DNA from: Chloroflexota bacterium
GTDB lineage: Bacteria; Chloroflexota; Dehalococcoidia; Lucifugimonadales; UBA3495
Assembly (NCBI GenBank): GCA_028874075.1
Contig: JAPPLU010000068.1
Location: forward strand, 90,211-154,210
Direction of reading: 5' to 3'
DNA: 64,000 nucleotides
The notes under the pieces are model-generated. The model worked only from the letters and a program-made list of their open reading frames with translations, was not told the DNA's origin and did not search any database. The stretch's first letter is position 1, and every line of letters begins with the position of its first letter. The translations under genes were made by a program, and so were the position numbers. Shown one piece after another: positions 46,250 to 54,738 of the stretch.

Positions 46250-47848
46250 TTACTCGAAGGGAGTGGGCATGGCCTGAACGGGCACTTCGATCAGGGTTGG
46301 AGCGTCGATGGACAGGGCTTCCTGCAGGGCCGGACCCAGTTTCTCCGGCTCTACTCGAACGCCCCTGGCGCCGTAGGCCTCTGCCAGCTTGACGAAGTCC
46401 GGGTTGTGCAGGGCGGCGCCGTACACCCGGCCCTCGAAGCGGTTGACCTGGTCCCGCAGCACGTTGCCGTAGGCATTGTCGTTGAATACGATCACCACGG
46501 CGTTTATGCCGTACTGGACGGCTGTAGCGAGCTCCTGGGAGTTAAACAAGAAGCCGCCGTCGCCCGATACTGCCACCACGGCCTTGTCGGGCTGGGCCAC
46601 CTTGGCGCCCAGCGCTACCGGATAGGCATAGCCCAGGTTGCCCGCATAGGACGAGGTCAAGAAAGTGCGGGGCTCGTATACTGGGTAGAAGGCCCGGCAG
46701 TAATACCCGATCTGGGTCATTCCGGAAATAAGGATCCCGTCATCGGGCATGACGTCCCGGATGGTAGTGGTAATGGATTCCTGGGGCTCAACCCTGATGG
46801 AAGTCTCCACCCTTTGCTGCCGCAGCCTTTCGAACTCGTCGGCCCTGCTCTCCCGAGAGGGGGCAAGCTGAGCCAGGCTCTGGTACAGCGTTTCCAACGT
46901 CTGTCGGGCGTCGCCCTGAATGCCGAAAGTGTTGTCGTAATTGCGGCCCAGTTCCGCAGGGTCTATATCTATCTGGACTATTTGCTGGCCGCCCAGCCAT
47001 GCAGGGTTGGCCATGCGGGTCCCAACTGCCAGAATGGCGTCGAAATGAGGCTCATCTTTCGCAATCGGGTCATTCCGGAGGCGCTGGGCGCCCAGGGCCA
47101 GCGGATGCCGGTCGGAAATCGCGCCCTTGCCCTCCGCCGAAGTGATTATGGGCGCCTGCAAGTGCTCGGCAACCCGCAGAAGGGCTTCCTGGGCCTCCGA
47201 GTAGATTACCCCGCCACCGGCCCAGATCAGGGGATTGGCTGCCTCGGACATTATCCTAGCGCCGGTTCTTACGGCCTCGGGGTCGGCCGCCGGGTGGGGA
47301 TATTCTTCGGGCTCCCGCAGCTCCACGTCGGCCACTTCCGCCAGCGTCTCCGGGGGAATTTCAATTTCCACCGGCCGCGGCCTGCCGGTCTTCAACTGGT
47401 GGAATGCTTCGTGGACAGCCTCCGGCACTTCCGCCGGATCCAGGATACGTTTGGCCCACTTGGTTACCGGTCGGATCGTGTCCAGCTGGTCGTTGACCTC
47501 GTGAAGGATGCCCCGGTCGCGGCCAATCAGGTCGCGCTCGATCTGGCCGGAAACCACCAGCATCGGCGAAGAGGCGGCGTAAGCGGTGCCGATGGCTGCG
47601 GAGGCGTTCTGGAGGCCTGGCCCCGGAACCATCATGGCTGTTCCCGTCCCACCGCCTGCCCTGGTGAACCCGTCGGCCATGTATGCGGTGGCCTGTTCGT
47701 GGCGAGTGGTTATGAACCGGATGCCCGGCTCGCCCTGCAGTCCGTCCAGGGCATGGTAAAGCTGGACTCCAGGCAGGCCAAAGATGACCCTGACACCCTC
47801 AAGATACAGCGAACGGGCCAGCGCCTGGCCTCCGGTCATCTGCGGCAT
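46250..47848 (-). CDS. TPP-dependent acetolactate-synthase-like enzyme, copy 1
   Basis: A 532-residue three-domain TPP enzyme. Catalytic Glu in RHEQATAYMADG (about residue 51); middle domain RPVTKWAKRI; TPP/Mg motif GDGGFLFNSQELATAV with later NDN (IVFNDNAYGN). It resembles acetolactate synthase, benzoylformate decarboxylase or oxalyl-CoA decarboxylase relatives; nothing in the sequence chooses among them, and no small regulatory subunit follows. A second paralogue is at 60278. The complementary strand carries a long open frame (46097-47929) that I take as a by-product of codon bias. Confidence 0.88.
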   Translation of the reverse strand: MPQMTGGQALARSLYLEGVRVIFGLPGVQLYHALDGLQGEPGIRFITTRHEQATAYMADGFTRAGGGTGTAMMVPGPGLQNASAAIGTAYAASSPMLVVSGQIERDLIGRDRGILHEVNDQLDTIRPVTKWAKRILDPAEVPEAVHEAFHQLKTGRPRPVEIEIPPETLAEVADVELREPEEYPHPAADPEAVRTGARIMSEAANPLIWAGGGVIYSEAQEALLRVAEHLQAPIITSAEGKGAISDRHPLALGAQRLRNDPIAKDEPHFDAILAVGTRMANPAWLGGQQIVQIDIDPAELGRNYDNTFGIQGDARQTLETLYQSLAQLAPSRESRADEFERLRQQRVETSIRVEPQESITTTIRDVMPDDGILISGMTQIGYYCRAFYPVYEPRTFLTSSYAGNLGYAYPVALGAKVAQPDKAVVAVSGDGGFLFNSQELATAVQYGINAVVIVFNDNAYGNVLRDQVNRFEGRVYGAALHNPDFVKLAEAYGARGVRVEPEKLGPALQEALSIDAPTLIEVPVQAMPTPFE

Positions 47849-48382
47849 TCTTATCCCCCTTCACTTAACCCTTTGCCTTCAGGCTGGAGGGCAAATTCCA
47901 GTTTCAGTTACGCTGATGGAGCTTATTGAGGCGGATTGTAGTTGGGGGTTCATATAGCGTCAAGTTTCACCGAATCTGCTGTAAAGGCTTGCTGGGCGGA
48001 GGCCTATGGAAGGTTGCAAGCCCGATTCAGTCTCTACACTTTGCCTGGAGCCATCTAACTGCTTCCACGGGCGCTCCAAGGGTTCGGCCCATGGCAATCG
48101 CGTCATGATTCGGGAAAGTCCGTCGTTCCTGCGCCAAATGGCATCTCGAACCTGGAGACTACGGGGCAATCCCTTGGGCGATCCGCCTCCGGCGGACGCC
48201 CCTTTTGCCGACCTCAAAAAGCCATGGCCCTGGTGACACCTGCCTCTTGATTCCTCGGTTAACGCTTCCCTAACATACTTTCATGGCACGTTCCATCCAA
48301 AGCCCGGTCAATCGTGAATTACACCTCTCTCTGGGAGAGGAGCCGGGGGTGATGACGTCTCATCGGCTTAGGTTTAGCCAGT

Positions 48383-48425
48383 GGCCCAAAACGGCCCAAA
48401 ACGGCCCGGAATGGCCCACTATTCC
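48383..48425 (+). repeat. 10-bp tandem repeat element, copy B
   Basis: Units GGCCCAAAAC, GGCCCAAAAC, GGCCCGGAAT (48383-48412), then GGCCCACTATTCC. Same 10-base period and CTATTC tail as the copy at 57201, with GGCCC replacing GGGAC. Confidence 0.7.
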
Positions 48426-48502
48426 AACCCCTTTCCTATCTGGAAGGCGGACCATTTTCGGCCCACCGGGGTCGTCTCCAGCCTGTGTTTCAAATAGGAA
48501 AC

Positions 48503-48545
48503 GGCCCCAAATGGCCCAAAATGGCACGAATACAAAAAATTACCC
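48503..48545 (+). repeat. 10-bp tandem repeat element, copy C
   Basis: Units GGCCCCAAAT, GGCCCAAAAT, GGCACGAATA (48503-48532) followed by CAAAAAATTACCC, the same A/T tail as copy A. It lies about 80 bases after copy B in the same orientation. Confidence 0.7.
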
Positions 48546-48917
48546 TGGGTGAATGTCCCAAAGACCGTCGGGAACCCATAGTTTGACCAATGGTTCAGGA
48601 TTCTAAATCGGTGGTTAGGCGCTCTCGTCTAATTGAAGGCATCGGATTTCCCGCGTCCCTTTTCGTCGTTACCGCGCCGGCGTAACGTCCGCCTGTGGCG
48701 GTCGGGAACCTCCGAGTTGGAGACGGCGGAGCTTCCCTTGAGCGACAATTGCGTCCCTTTTGCCAGAATCAAAATGCGATTGCCCTGGGTCTGGCCGTTT
48801 CGTTCGGTCCATTGCGAAATGCTTGCGTAAAATGGACGGCTTACCAACCTTTTGGTACACTTGCGCCAAAGCTAAAATAGAGTAGGGCGACATAACGGCC
48901 AGTGGAGGACGACACCG

Positions 48918-49838
48918 ATGAGAAAGGTTGTCAGCGAAATCAACGGAGCCATTTTCAGTTTGCCCTGGCTGGTGGCCAAGGACGAGGGTCTGTTTGAGGC
49001 CGAGGGCATCGACATGGAGTTCGTTACCGCCGTCAGCAGCGGCCAAGTGGCGCACACCGAGAATCCCGAGGAAGTGAACCCTATTCTGGGCCACGTGGCT
49101 TTTGAGGACGCCAAGGTCTCCATATACCGCGCTTGAGAAGAGGGACAGGTCCGTCGGGCCTATGAGAGCAGGCAGGGCGCCAAGATCATCGCCCTCAGAT
49201 CAGCGGTAGCCAGCCAGGCCATCCTGGTAAGGGAAGATTCGTCCCACTATTACCCTGGAACCCTGGGCAACAGGCCGGTCGCCGTCCAGTTCCACGCCGG
49301 GTCCCACTACGTGGCCCTCAGGCTGCTGTCGGGTTACCTGCCGGAGGAAAAAATCAAGCTGGTCCACTACGGTTCTCCCCAGTACCGTTTTGAAGCGCTG
49401 ATGAACGGGGAAGTGGACGCCGCCGCCTTGATGGAGCCCTGGATCACCCTCGCTGAGAAACTGGGCTGCCGGCCGGTTTGCGAGGGGCATTATCTTGGCG
49501 CCGAGAATGCCAGCGACAATATGGACGAGGAGACTTTCACCGCCATTAACCGGGCCGTAGTCAAAGCCGTGGATATGGTCAACGCCGACAAGCGGAAGTA
49601 CCTTCACTACTTGATCGACGAGCCAAGGTTTGCATCGGTAGCCGTCAAATACGGAGGCATTACCCCTGAGGACTTCCACCTGACCCGCATTCGTTACTCC
49701 TACAACACGCCCTACAACGACGAAATCGTCGAGGACACTTACCACTGGATGGTCAAATGGGGCCTGTTGACCGATGCGGCCTGCAGCGCAGACCTGGTGG
49801 ATAACCGCATAGCGGAACCTGTACCCGCGGACGACTAA
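48918..49838 (+). pseudogene. ABC-type substrate-binding protein gene interrupted by one in-frame TGA
   Basis: SsuA/NMT1-like periplasmic-binding fold, 306 codons. It opens MRKVVSEINGAIFSLPWLVA with GGAGG eight bases upstream; a signal peptide is not apparent. Codon 73 is TGA (49134-49136), between SIYRA and EEGQVRRAY. The rest continues in the same frame without a frameshift (FHAGSHYVAL, ALMEPWITLAEKLG, LHYLIDEPRF) to TAA at 49836. It could be a recent nonsense mutation or a selenocysteine codon: a 6-bp hairpin (49147-49161) with a GTC loop follows at 10 bases. No permease or ATPase gene is adjacent. Ligand unknown. Confidence 0.6.
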
Positions 49839-49861
49839 ATCACGGCGAATCACTGTAGGCA

Positions 49862-49897
49862 AGCCGGCCGGTCGGGATTTCCCGCTGGCCGGTTTTG
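49862..49897 (+). terminator. Terminator after the binding-protein gene
   Basis: Imperfect GC-rich stem between CCGGCC...GGG (49864-49876) and CCCG...GGCCGG (49881-49892), loop ATTT, followed by TTTTG. Its presence shows the interrupted gene still has an expression-style end. Confidence 0.65.
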
Positions 49898-49950
49898 TTA
49901 GTCTAGGCTGATTCCTATCTTCCACAAAAAATGAAGCGCGGTAGGTAGCA

Positions 49951-51552
49951 ATGAAATACGACGCAGTGATCGTGGGCGCAGGCTCTGCCGGCTGTGTGCT
50001 GGCAGCCAGGCTGTCTGAAAATCAGGCAAGGTCGGTGCTGCTGCTGGAGGCGGGTCCAGACTATCCCGACTTCACGCGATTGCCTGAACAGTTAAAGTAT
50101 GGATTTGCCGCCGCGCCATCTCCCCCGGTATCACGGACACCCAGCGGCCACCCATCCTGGCTGACTGCGGACCCGCATAATTGGCAGTTCACGGCCACGT
50201 CGACGGCTGCAGCCCCATCGATGCTGGTGCCCCGTGGCAAGGTAACGGGCGGTTCCAGCGCCATAAACACGTCGGCATTCTACCGGGGCACGGCGGACGA
50301 CTACGACGCATGGGCGGCACTGGGCAACGATGCCTGGAGCTACCAGCAGGTTCTACCCTTCTTCCGCCGGCTGGAGACCGACGCGGATCACAGTGATGAC
50401 TTTCACGGTACCGACGGGCCGATTTTCGTCCACCACGCCAGCGCAGACAATTGGCACCCCACCCAGCAGGCCTTCTACGAGGCCTGCACCTCGGCCGGGT
50501 TCCCTGCCTCTGAAGACCACAACAACCCGGACGACACTGGCATCGGACCTGGCATATCCAACAACCACCAGGGCATCAGGTGGAGCACGGCCCTGGGCTA
50601 CCTCGATATGGCCCGCCACCGGCTTAACCTGACCATCCGGCCCCACTGCCACGTCAAACGCGTCCTTTTCGAAGGCAAGAAAGCAACCGGCCTGGAGGTG
50701 GAGTCCAACGGCGAGACCTTCGTGGTAGAAGGGGACGAGCTAATCCTTTCCGCCGGCGCCGTGGGGTCCCCCCACCTGCTGCTGCTGTCAGGAGTAGGCC
50801 CGGAGTCACATCTGGTGGGGCTGGGGATTCCCTTAGTCCACAACTCGCCCGGAGTCGGTCGCAACCTGAAGGACCACCCCAAGGTCTACCTTACCTGGAA
50901 CATTGCCGAAAGCTATCCCGCCCCGGACCGGGTTGCGCCGGGTGGCGCAGCCCTGAGATTCACTGCGCCCGGCTCTAACTTGAAGAACGATCTGAGCATC
51001 AGCCTGGCGTGCTTCGTGCCGCCACGTAGGGAAGGCACTCATCCGACCCCTCTTGACACGGAGTCTGTTCCCCGCTTAGTGGAGATGATGGTCGCACTGC
51101 TGATGCCTGCCAGTCAGGGCGAGTTGATGCTGGCTTCCAACGACTACCGGGTGCAGCCGCACATGCACTACAACTACCTTGCAGAACCCTTTGATCTCGA
51201 GCGATTGCGGGAGGGCGTTAGGATGGCGGCAGAGTTGTCCGGCCACCCGGCGCTAAGGGAGTTCGTGGGGGCAATGGTGAACCCTTCCGAAGCTGACTTC
51301 GCTACGGACGATGCCCTGGACCGCTGGCTGTTACGAGAAGCCACCACCTACTCGCACATATCTTGTACCTGCCGCATGGGACCGGAGGGAGATGAACTGG
51401 CGGTAGTGAACCAGTTTGGCCGCGTCCACGGCGTGGAGGGTCTGCGAATTGTGGACGCCTCCATTATGCCGAACCTTGTGCGGGCTCCCATCAATCCGGC
51501 GGTAATAATGCTGGCCGAGCGCATAGCGGAAGCAATCCAGTCCGGCAACTAG
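49951..51552 (+). CDS. GMC-family FAD-dependent oxidoreductase
   Basis: A 533-residue alcohol-oxidising or choline-dehydrogenase-like flavoprotein. FAD motif DAVIVGAGSAGCVLAARL at residues 4-21, GMC signature 1 around LVPRGKVTGGSSAINTSAFYRG, signature 2 around LSAGAVGSPHLLLLSGVGP, and C-terminal active-site His in SHISCTCRMG with Asn-containing INPAVIMLAERIAE. Substrate not determined by sequence. GGTAGGTAG precedes ATG 49951. Cytosolic: no signal peptide. Confidence 0.93.
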   Translation: MKYDAVIVGAGSAGCVLAARLSENQARSVLLLEAGPDYPDFTRLPEQLKYGFAAAPSPPVSRTPSGHPSWLTADPHNWQFTATSTAAAPSMLVPRGKVTGGSSAINTSAFYRGTADDYDAWAALGNDAWSYQQVLPFFRRLETDADHSDDFHGTDGPIFVHHASADNWHPTQQAFYEACTSAGFPASEDHNNPDDTGIGPGISNNHQGIRWSTALGYLDMARHRLNLTIRPHCHVKRVLFEGKKATGLEVESNGETFVVEGDELILSAGAVGSPHLLLLSGVGPESHLVGLGIPLVHNSPGVGRNLKDHPKVYLTWNIAESYPAPDRVAPGGAALRFTAPGSNLKNDLSISLACFVPPRREGTHPTPLDTESVPRLVEMMVALLMPASQGELMLASNDYRVQPHMHYNYLAEPFDLERLREGVRMAAELSGHPALREFVGAMVNPSEADFATDDALDRWLLREATTYSHISCTCRMGPEGDELAVVNQFGRVHGVEGLRIVDASIMPNLVRAPINPAVIMLAERIAEAIQSGN

Positions 51553-51582
51553 CTCCGACGCGACAAGAAGGACTTTGCCTTT

Positions 51583-51611
51583 TTCATACTATGTTCACAT
51601 CCTGCTATAAT
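51583..51611 (+). promoter_or_regulatory. Promoter of the PAC2 gene
   Basis: TTCATA (51583-51588), 17-base spacer, TATAAT (51606-51611) with TGC before it as an extended -10. Start near 51618, about 66 bases ahead of the ATG at 51684. Confidence 0.65.
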
Positions 51612-51683
51612 TGGTGTGCCCTCGTCTACATAAATTCTAGGGCCAAGACATTATCATCGAATTGGTCTAGGGAGGAACGCTGA

Positions 51684-52637
51684 ATGGCCGACGAGTTGTT
51701 AGTCCTCCAAGAAAAACCTCAAGCGAAATACATGATTGCCGGTTGGCGCCGCCAATGGTCCAACGGCGGAAGAATTTCCAGCGGGCTGCCCCGTTACCTG
51801 GTCGAAAAACTGGGGGCACGGCACATTGGGCGCCTGGGCGACCGGGTTTCGGCCCTGTGCTACCCTTTCCAGGTGGCCGGCACCCACGATACATTCCGGC
51901 CGGCCGCCGCCTTCCAGGACGGCCTACCCTCCAGCCGAATGACTAGGGAGAACGACTTCTACGACGCCGGAAACGGCCTGATTATCTTCATGGGGGAAGA
52001 ACCCTGGGCTCGCATCGACATTTACGGCGAAGGGTTTTTCCAGGCTGTTAAGGAGCTGGGCATTGAACAGACGGTGGCGGTAGAGGGGGTTAACGGCCCG
52101 GCGCCTCCGGAGATGGAGCGGCGCATAAACTGCGTCTACAGCCACCCCGATATGAAGGAAAACCTGGAACGGCACAGCGTAATAATGTCCAGCCGCGGCA
52201 CGGAGGGACGCCGTGGCCCCACTATTGGCATGGCTATGGTATCCATGGCCCACTTCGACTACCCCGAGGTTCAAATGTTCCGGTTGGGAGCCATGGCGCC
52301 CATGTATCCCTTTGTTGTGTCCAACAACGAGCAGCTGGGTATTTTCCGGGACCACCGGTCTTTCTACGACATTATGCGGCGGCTGAAATCGATCTTTAAG
52401 CTGGACATTGATCTTGCCGAATTGCGGGCCTTGGGGGAAACCGAGTCCCGCGAGTTGCAGGCCAACTTGGACCGTATCGCCGAGAATAACGACGAAGCCA
52501 AGCGAATTATCGAACAGGTCCGGGCGGACTACAACGTTACCCCTTACGTGGAACCGGTAGACCTGGACCCGGCTTTGGACCGTACTTTGGAGGATATATT
52601 GCTGGGCATGTCTGACTCCTCCGAAGAGCATCCATAG
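51684..52637 (+). CDS. PAC2-family protein
   Basis: A 317-residue member of the PAC2 (proteasome-assembly-chaperone-like) family, found in actinobacteria, archaea and some Chloroflexota. The pattern MIAGWRRQWSNGG near the start, VAVEGVNGPAPPEMERR and IGMAMVSMAH in the middle fits, as does the charged helical C-terminus (ETESRELQANLDRI). The biochemical role in bacteria is unknown. GGGAGG precedes the ATG at 51684. It is a one-gene unit with its own promoter and a terminator. Confidence 0.78.
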   Translation: MADELLVLQEKPQAKYMIAGWRRQWSNGGRISSGLPRYLVEKLGARHIGRLGDRVSALCYPFQVAGTHDTFRPAAAFQDGLPSSRMTRENDFYDAGNGLIIFMGEEPWARIDIYGEGFFQAVKELGIEQTVAVEGVNGPAPPEMERRINCVYSHPDMKENLERHSVIMSSRGTEGRRGPTIGMAMVSMAHFDYPEVQMFRLGAMAPMYPFVVSNNEQLGIFRDHRSFYDIMRRLKSIFKLDIDLAELRALGETESRELQANLDRIAENNDEAKRIIEQVRADYNVTPYVEPVDLDPALDRTLEDILLGMSDSSEEHP

Positions 52638-52674
52638 CCAGGACAGCAAAGCAGATTCGCCTATCCGAATATTT

Positions 52675-52701
52675 GGGGCGGAGTTTCCTCCGCCCCATTC
52701 C
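52675..52701. terminator. Terminator between the PAC2 gene and the M24 gene
   Basis: Perfect 9-bp stem GGGGCGGAG (52675-52683) / CTCCGCCCC (52688-52696), loop TTTC, then ATTCCTTTCC. It sits between convergent genes and can work in both directions. Confidence 0.8.
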
Positions 52702-52731
52702 TTTCCAACCAGTCCAGTCCCTGCCTGTCCG

Positions 52732-54048
52732 TCAGGCGTGGGCTGCCGGCATCGCCGGCCGGTTGCGGTGGGACTGGGCGTCGCGCGTTGTGTTCAGCGG
52801 CCCGTTGGCCGAGTAGTACTTCACTCCCGCCACCATCAGGTCCTCCGCCGGGAACCTGGTTATGACCTGGGGACCGTCGGCGGTAACTACTACCTCTTCT
52901 TCGATGCGGGCAGCCGACCAGCCATCGGCAGCAGGCCAGAAGGCCTCCAAGGCGAACACCATGCCCTCCTCTATGGGCTGGGGATGCTCCAGGGAGAACA
53001 GGCGGCTGAAAATCGGAGCCTCCCAGATGTTCAGTCCCACCCCGTGGCCGTACTGCAGGGCAAAAGCCGCCTCCTCGTTGGCAAACCCAAACTCCTCGGC
53101 CTTAGGCCAGTGCTGGACAATGTCGGCAGTGGTGATGCCCGGCTTCACGGCGTCGATGGAAATGTCCAGGATCTCCCGGCACTTCTTGTAAGCATCAATC
53201 TGGGCCTGGGAAGCGCTCCCGATGGCCAGCGTTCGGTAGTAGCAAGTGCGATAGCCCATATAGCTGTGGAGAATGTCGAAGTAGACCTGGTCGCCCGGGC
53301 GGAGAATCCTGTCGGCGAAAAGGTGAGGATGGGGACTGGTGCGTTCCCCGCCGATAGCGTTCACGCCTTCCACGAATTCTGAACCCAGTTCGTACAGGAC
53401 CTTGTTGACCAGCGCGACACCGTCATTCTCCCGAACTCCAGCCCGGAGTTCCTGGTAAAGGACGTCATAAGCGGCGTCCACCATGGCGCATGCGGTATTG
53501 AGGAGGGTGATTTCGTCCTGGGTCTTGATGCGGCGGGCTTCCAGCATAATCTGTTGGCCGTCCACCACGTTGATACCCTCCTTCTGAAGGGCGAATAGCA
53601 CCACCGGCTCAACCACGTCCACGCCCACGGGTTCATTCTGCAGGCCACGTAACTCCAGTTCGGCTTTGATTTTCTTTGCCACGTCTTCGGCCAGGTTGGC
53701 AGAGGGCGGTGTGGCGCCCCTCAGCGTGGAAATACCTGCCCGGGACCGTTCGCCCAGCCAGGGACAGTAAAGCTGGTGGTGGCGGGCGGCAGAACCAAAG
53801 TCCCAAAGAATGGGTTCGTCGTCTCGAGGAAGCAGGCAGAATCGCACCAGCTTGTCCTGGGCCCAGGTACCGATTATGGTGGCCGTCAGGTACCTGATGT
53901 TGTTCATATCAAAGGACAGAATGGCTCCCATCTCCGACTTCTCGAGGAGACCCTTGATCCGGGCAAGACGTTGGGTCCGGAGGCGGTCGAAGTTGACACG
54001 TTCCTCCCAGTCTACGTTCATGGTTCCAAAGCTCTTGATCTGCGTCAC
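52732..54048 (-). CDS. M24 (creatinase/Xaa-Pro aminopeptidase-like) family protein with altered metal site
   Basis: Pita-bread-fold hydrolase, 438 residues, with a creatinase N-terminal domain (to about 150) and an M24 catalytic domain. Metal-ligand positions: Asp258 (YFDI), Cys269 where the family has the second Asp (11 residues later, GYRTCYYRT), His335 (YGHGVG), Glu368 (FALEAF) and Glu383 (RIEEE). Replacement of Asp by Cys should disturb a two-metal centre, so this may be a creatinase-like or lyase-type member, not a peptidase. Converges with the PAC2 gene; diverges from RidA. Confidence 0.85.
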   Translation of the reverse strand: MTQIKSFGTMNVDWEERVNFDRLRTQRLARIKGLLEKSEMGAILSFDMNNIRYLTATIIGTWAQDKLVRFCLLPRDDEPILWDFGSAARHHQLYCPWLGERSRAGISTLRGATPPSANLAEDVAKKIKAELELRGLQNEPVGVDVVEPVVLFALQKEGINVVDGQQIMLEARRIKTQDEITLLNTACAMVDAAYDVLYQELRAGVRENDGVALVNKVLYELGSEFVEGVNAIGGERTSPHPHLFADRILRPGDQVYFDILHSYMGYRTCYYRTLAIGSASQAQIDAYKKCREILDISIDAVKPGITTADIVQHWPKAEEFGFANEEAAFALQYGHGVGLNIWEAPIFSRLFSLEHPQPIEEGMVFALEAFWPAADGWSAARIEEEVVVTADGPQVITRFPAEDLMVAGVKYYSANGPLNTTRDAQSHRNRPAMPAAHA

Positions 54049-54178
54049 GGTATTCCCCTTTCCAGCTATTTGAGGTGATGGCCGGCCCTGTATAGCGGCC
54101 TATCCCAAGACTTGCGGAAGTTTAGTTGCGCTCGTTGGCACTGTCAACATAACGCCCACAGCGAGGCGCTGCCTAATC

Positions 54179-54184
54179 TATAAT
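54179..54184 (+). promoter_or_regulatory. -10 element of the RidA gene
   Basis: Perfect TATAAT at 54179-54184 with no good -35 at 17 bases. About 59 bases before the RidA TTG start; in the intergenic region shared with the divergent M24 gene. Confidence 0.5.
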
Positions 54185-54242
54185 GGACAGCCGCACGGTC
54201 TGATGACCGGCACACAACCAACCGCATCCGGAGGAAACCGAC

Positions 54243-54671
54243 TTGTCTGACCGAATAGAGATCATCCACACCGCCGAACGAGACCCCAACGTCAACCTGC
54301 CCTACGCTCCTGCCGTCAAGGTCAAGGGCGGCTCGCTCCTGTTCCTCGCAGGAGTCAATGCAGCCAAGGTGTACCACAGTCACCCTCACATAGAGTCGGA
54401 GTTTGACGACATCCCTGCCGATATGGAGGGGCAGACCCGCATGGCCCTGGAGAATGTTCGGAAGGGGCTGGAGGCCTGCGGCGCCACCTTCAGCGACGTA
54501 GTGCAGGTGACACGGTACCTGACTAACGTGGACGAGCAAGACCAAATGAACGAAGTTTGGTGGGAGTACTTTGGCGACCACCGGCCCGGCACCGCGACTA
54601 TCGAGGTTACGCGCCTGGCCACCCACGAAAAGCTGAAGGTGGAACTGGCCGCCATCGCCGTGGTGGACTAG
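54243..54671 (+). CDS. RidA family protein (reactive-intermediate deaminase-like)
   Basis: A 142-residue trimeric RidA/YjgF-fold protein that hydrolyses reactive enamine/imine intermediates or similar small molecules. TTG start at 54243 with GGAGGA upstream. Family features: LLFLAGVNA, EGQTRMALENVRKGLEACGATFSDVVQVTRYLT, and the final KVELAAIAVVD. The conserved catalytic Arg region is in the strand around ATIEVTRL. Divergent from the M24 gene, convergent with the amidohydrolase. Role in a degradation pathway unknown. Confidence 0.9.
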   Translation: MSDRIEIIHTAERDPNVNLPYAPAVKVKGGSLLFLAGVNAAKVYHSHPHIESEFDDIPADMEGQTRMALENVRKGLEACGATFSDVVQVTRYLTNVDEQDQMNEVWWEYFGDHRPGTATIEVTRLATHEKLKVELAAIAVVD

Positions 54672-54738
54672 AGGAGGCCCCTCCAGGGCCCTGCCAAGGC
54701 CTGGTGAGCCCGTAAAGCGGAAGTAGAGAGGTCCACCT

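Larger units (their letters stand above)
47849..48917. other. One-kilobase repeat-bearing intergenic region
   Basis: No coding frame looks real. The region carries two copies of the 10-bp tandem element in GGCCC form (48383 and 48503), two short CCGCC/GGCGG hairpins (48182-48196 and 48689-48701), and a CCTCTC/GAGAGG hairpin followed by GGGGGTGA (48323-48353) that resembles widespread REP-like sequences. It separates a minus-strand TPP enzyme from the plus-strand binding-protein gene. Confidence 0.6.

Noticed and set aside
46097..47929. A 610-codon open frame opposite the TPP-enzyme gene
   Set aside because: Antisense to a clear TPP enzyme on the minus strand; low-complexity translation without family features, the usual effect of G+C-biased third positions.
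49311..49838. A separate 175-residue protein from an internal ATG
   Set aside because: It is the C-terminal part of the same frame as 48918 with no independent RBS; treated as one interrupted gene.
52732..54048. DMSP lyase DddP
   Set aside because: DddP has its own pattern around the metal site that is not seen here; only general M24 similarity and an altered ligand remain.
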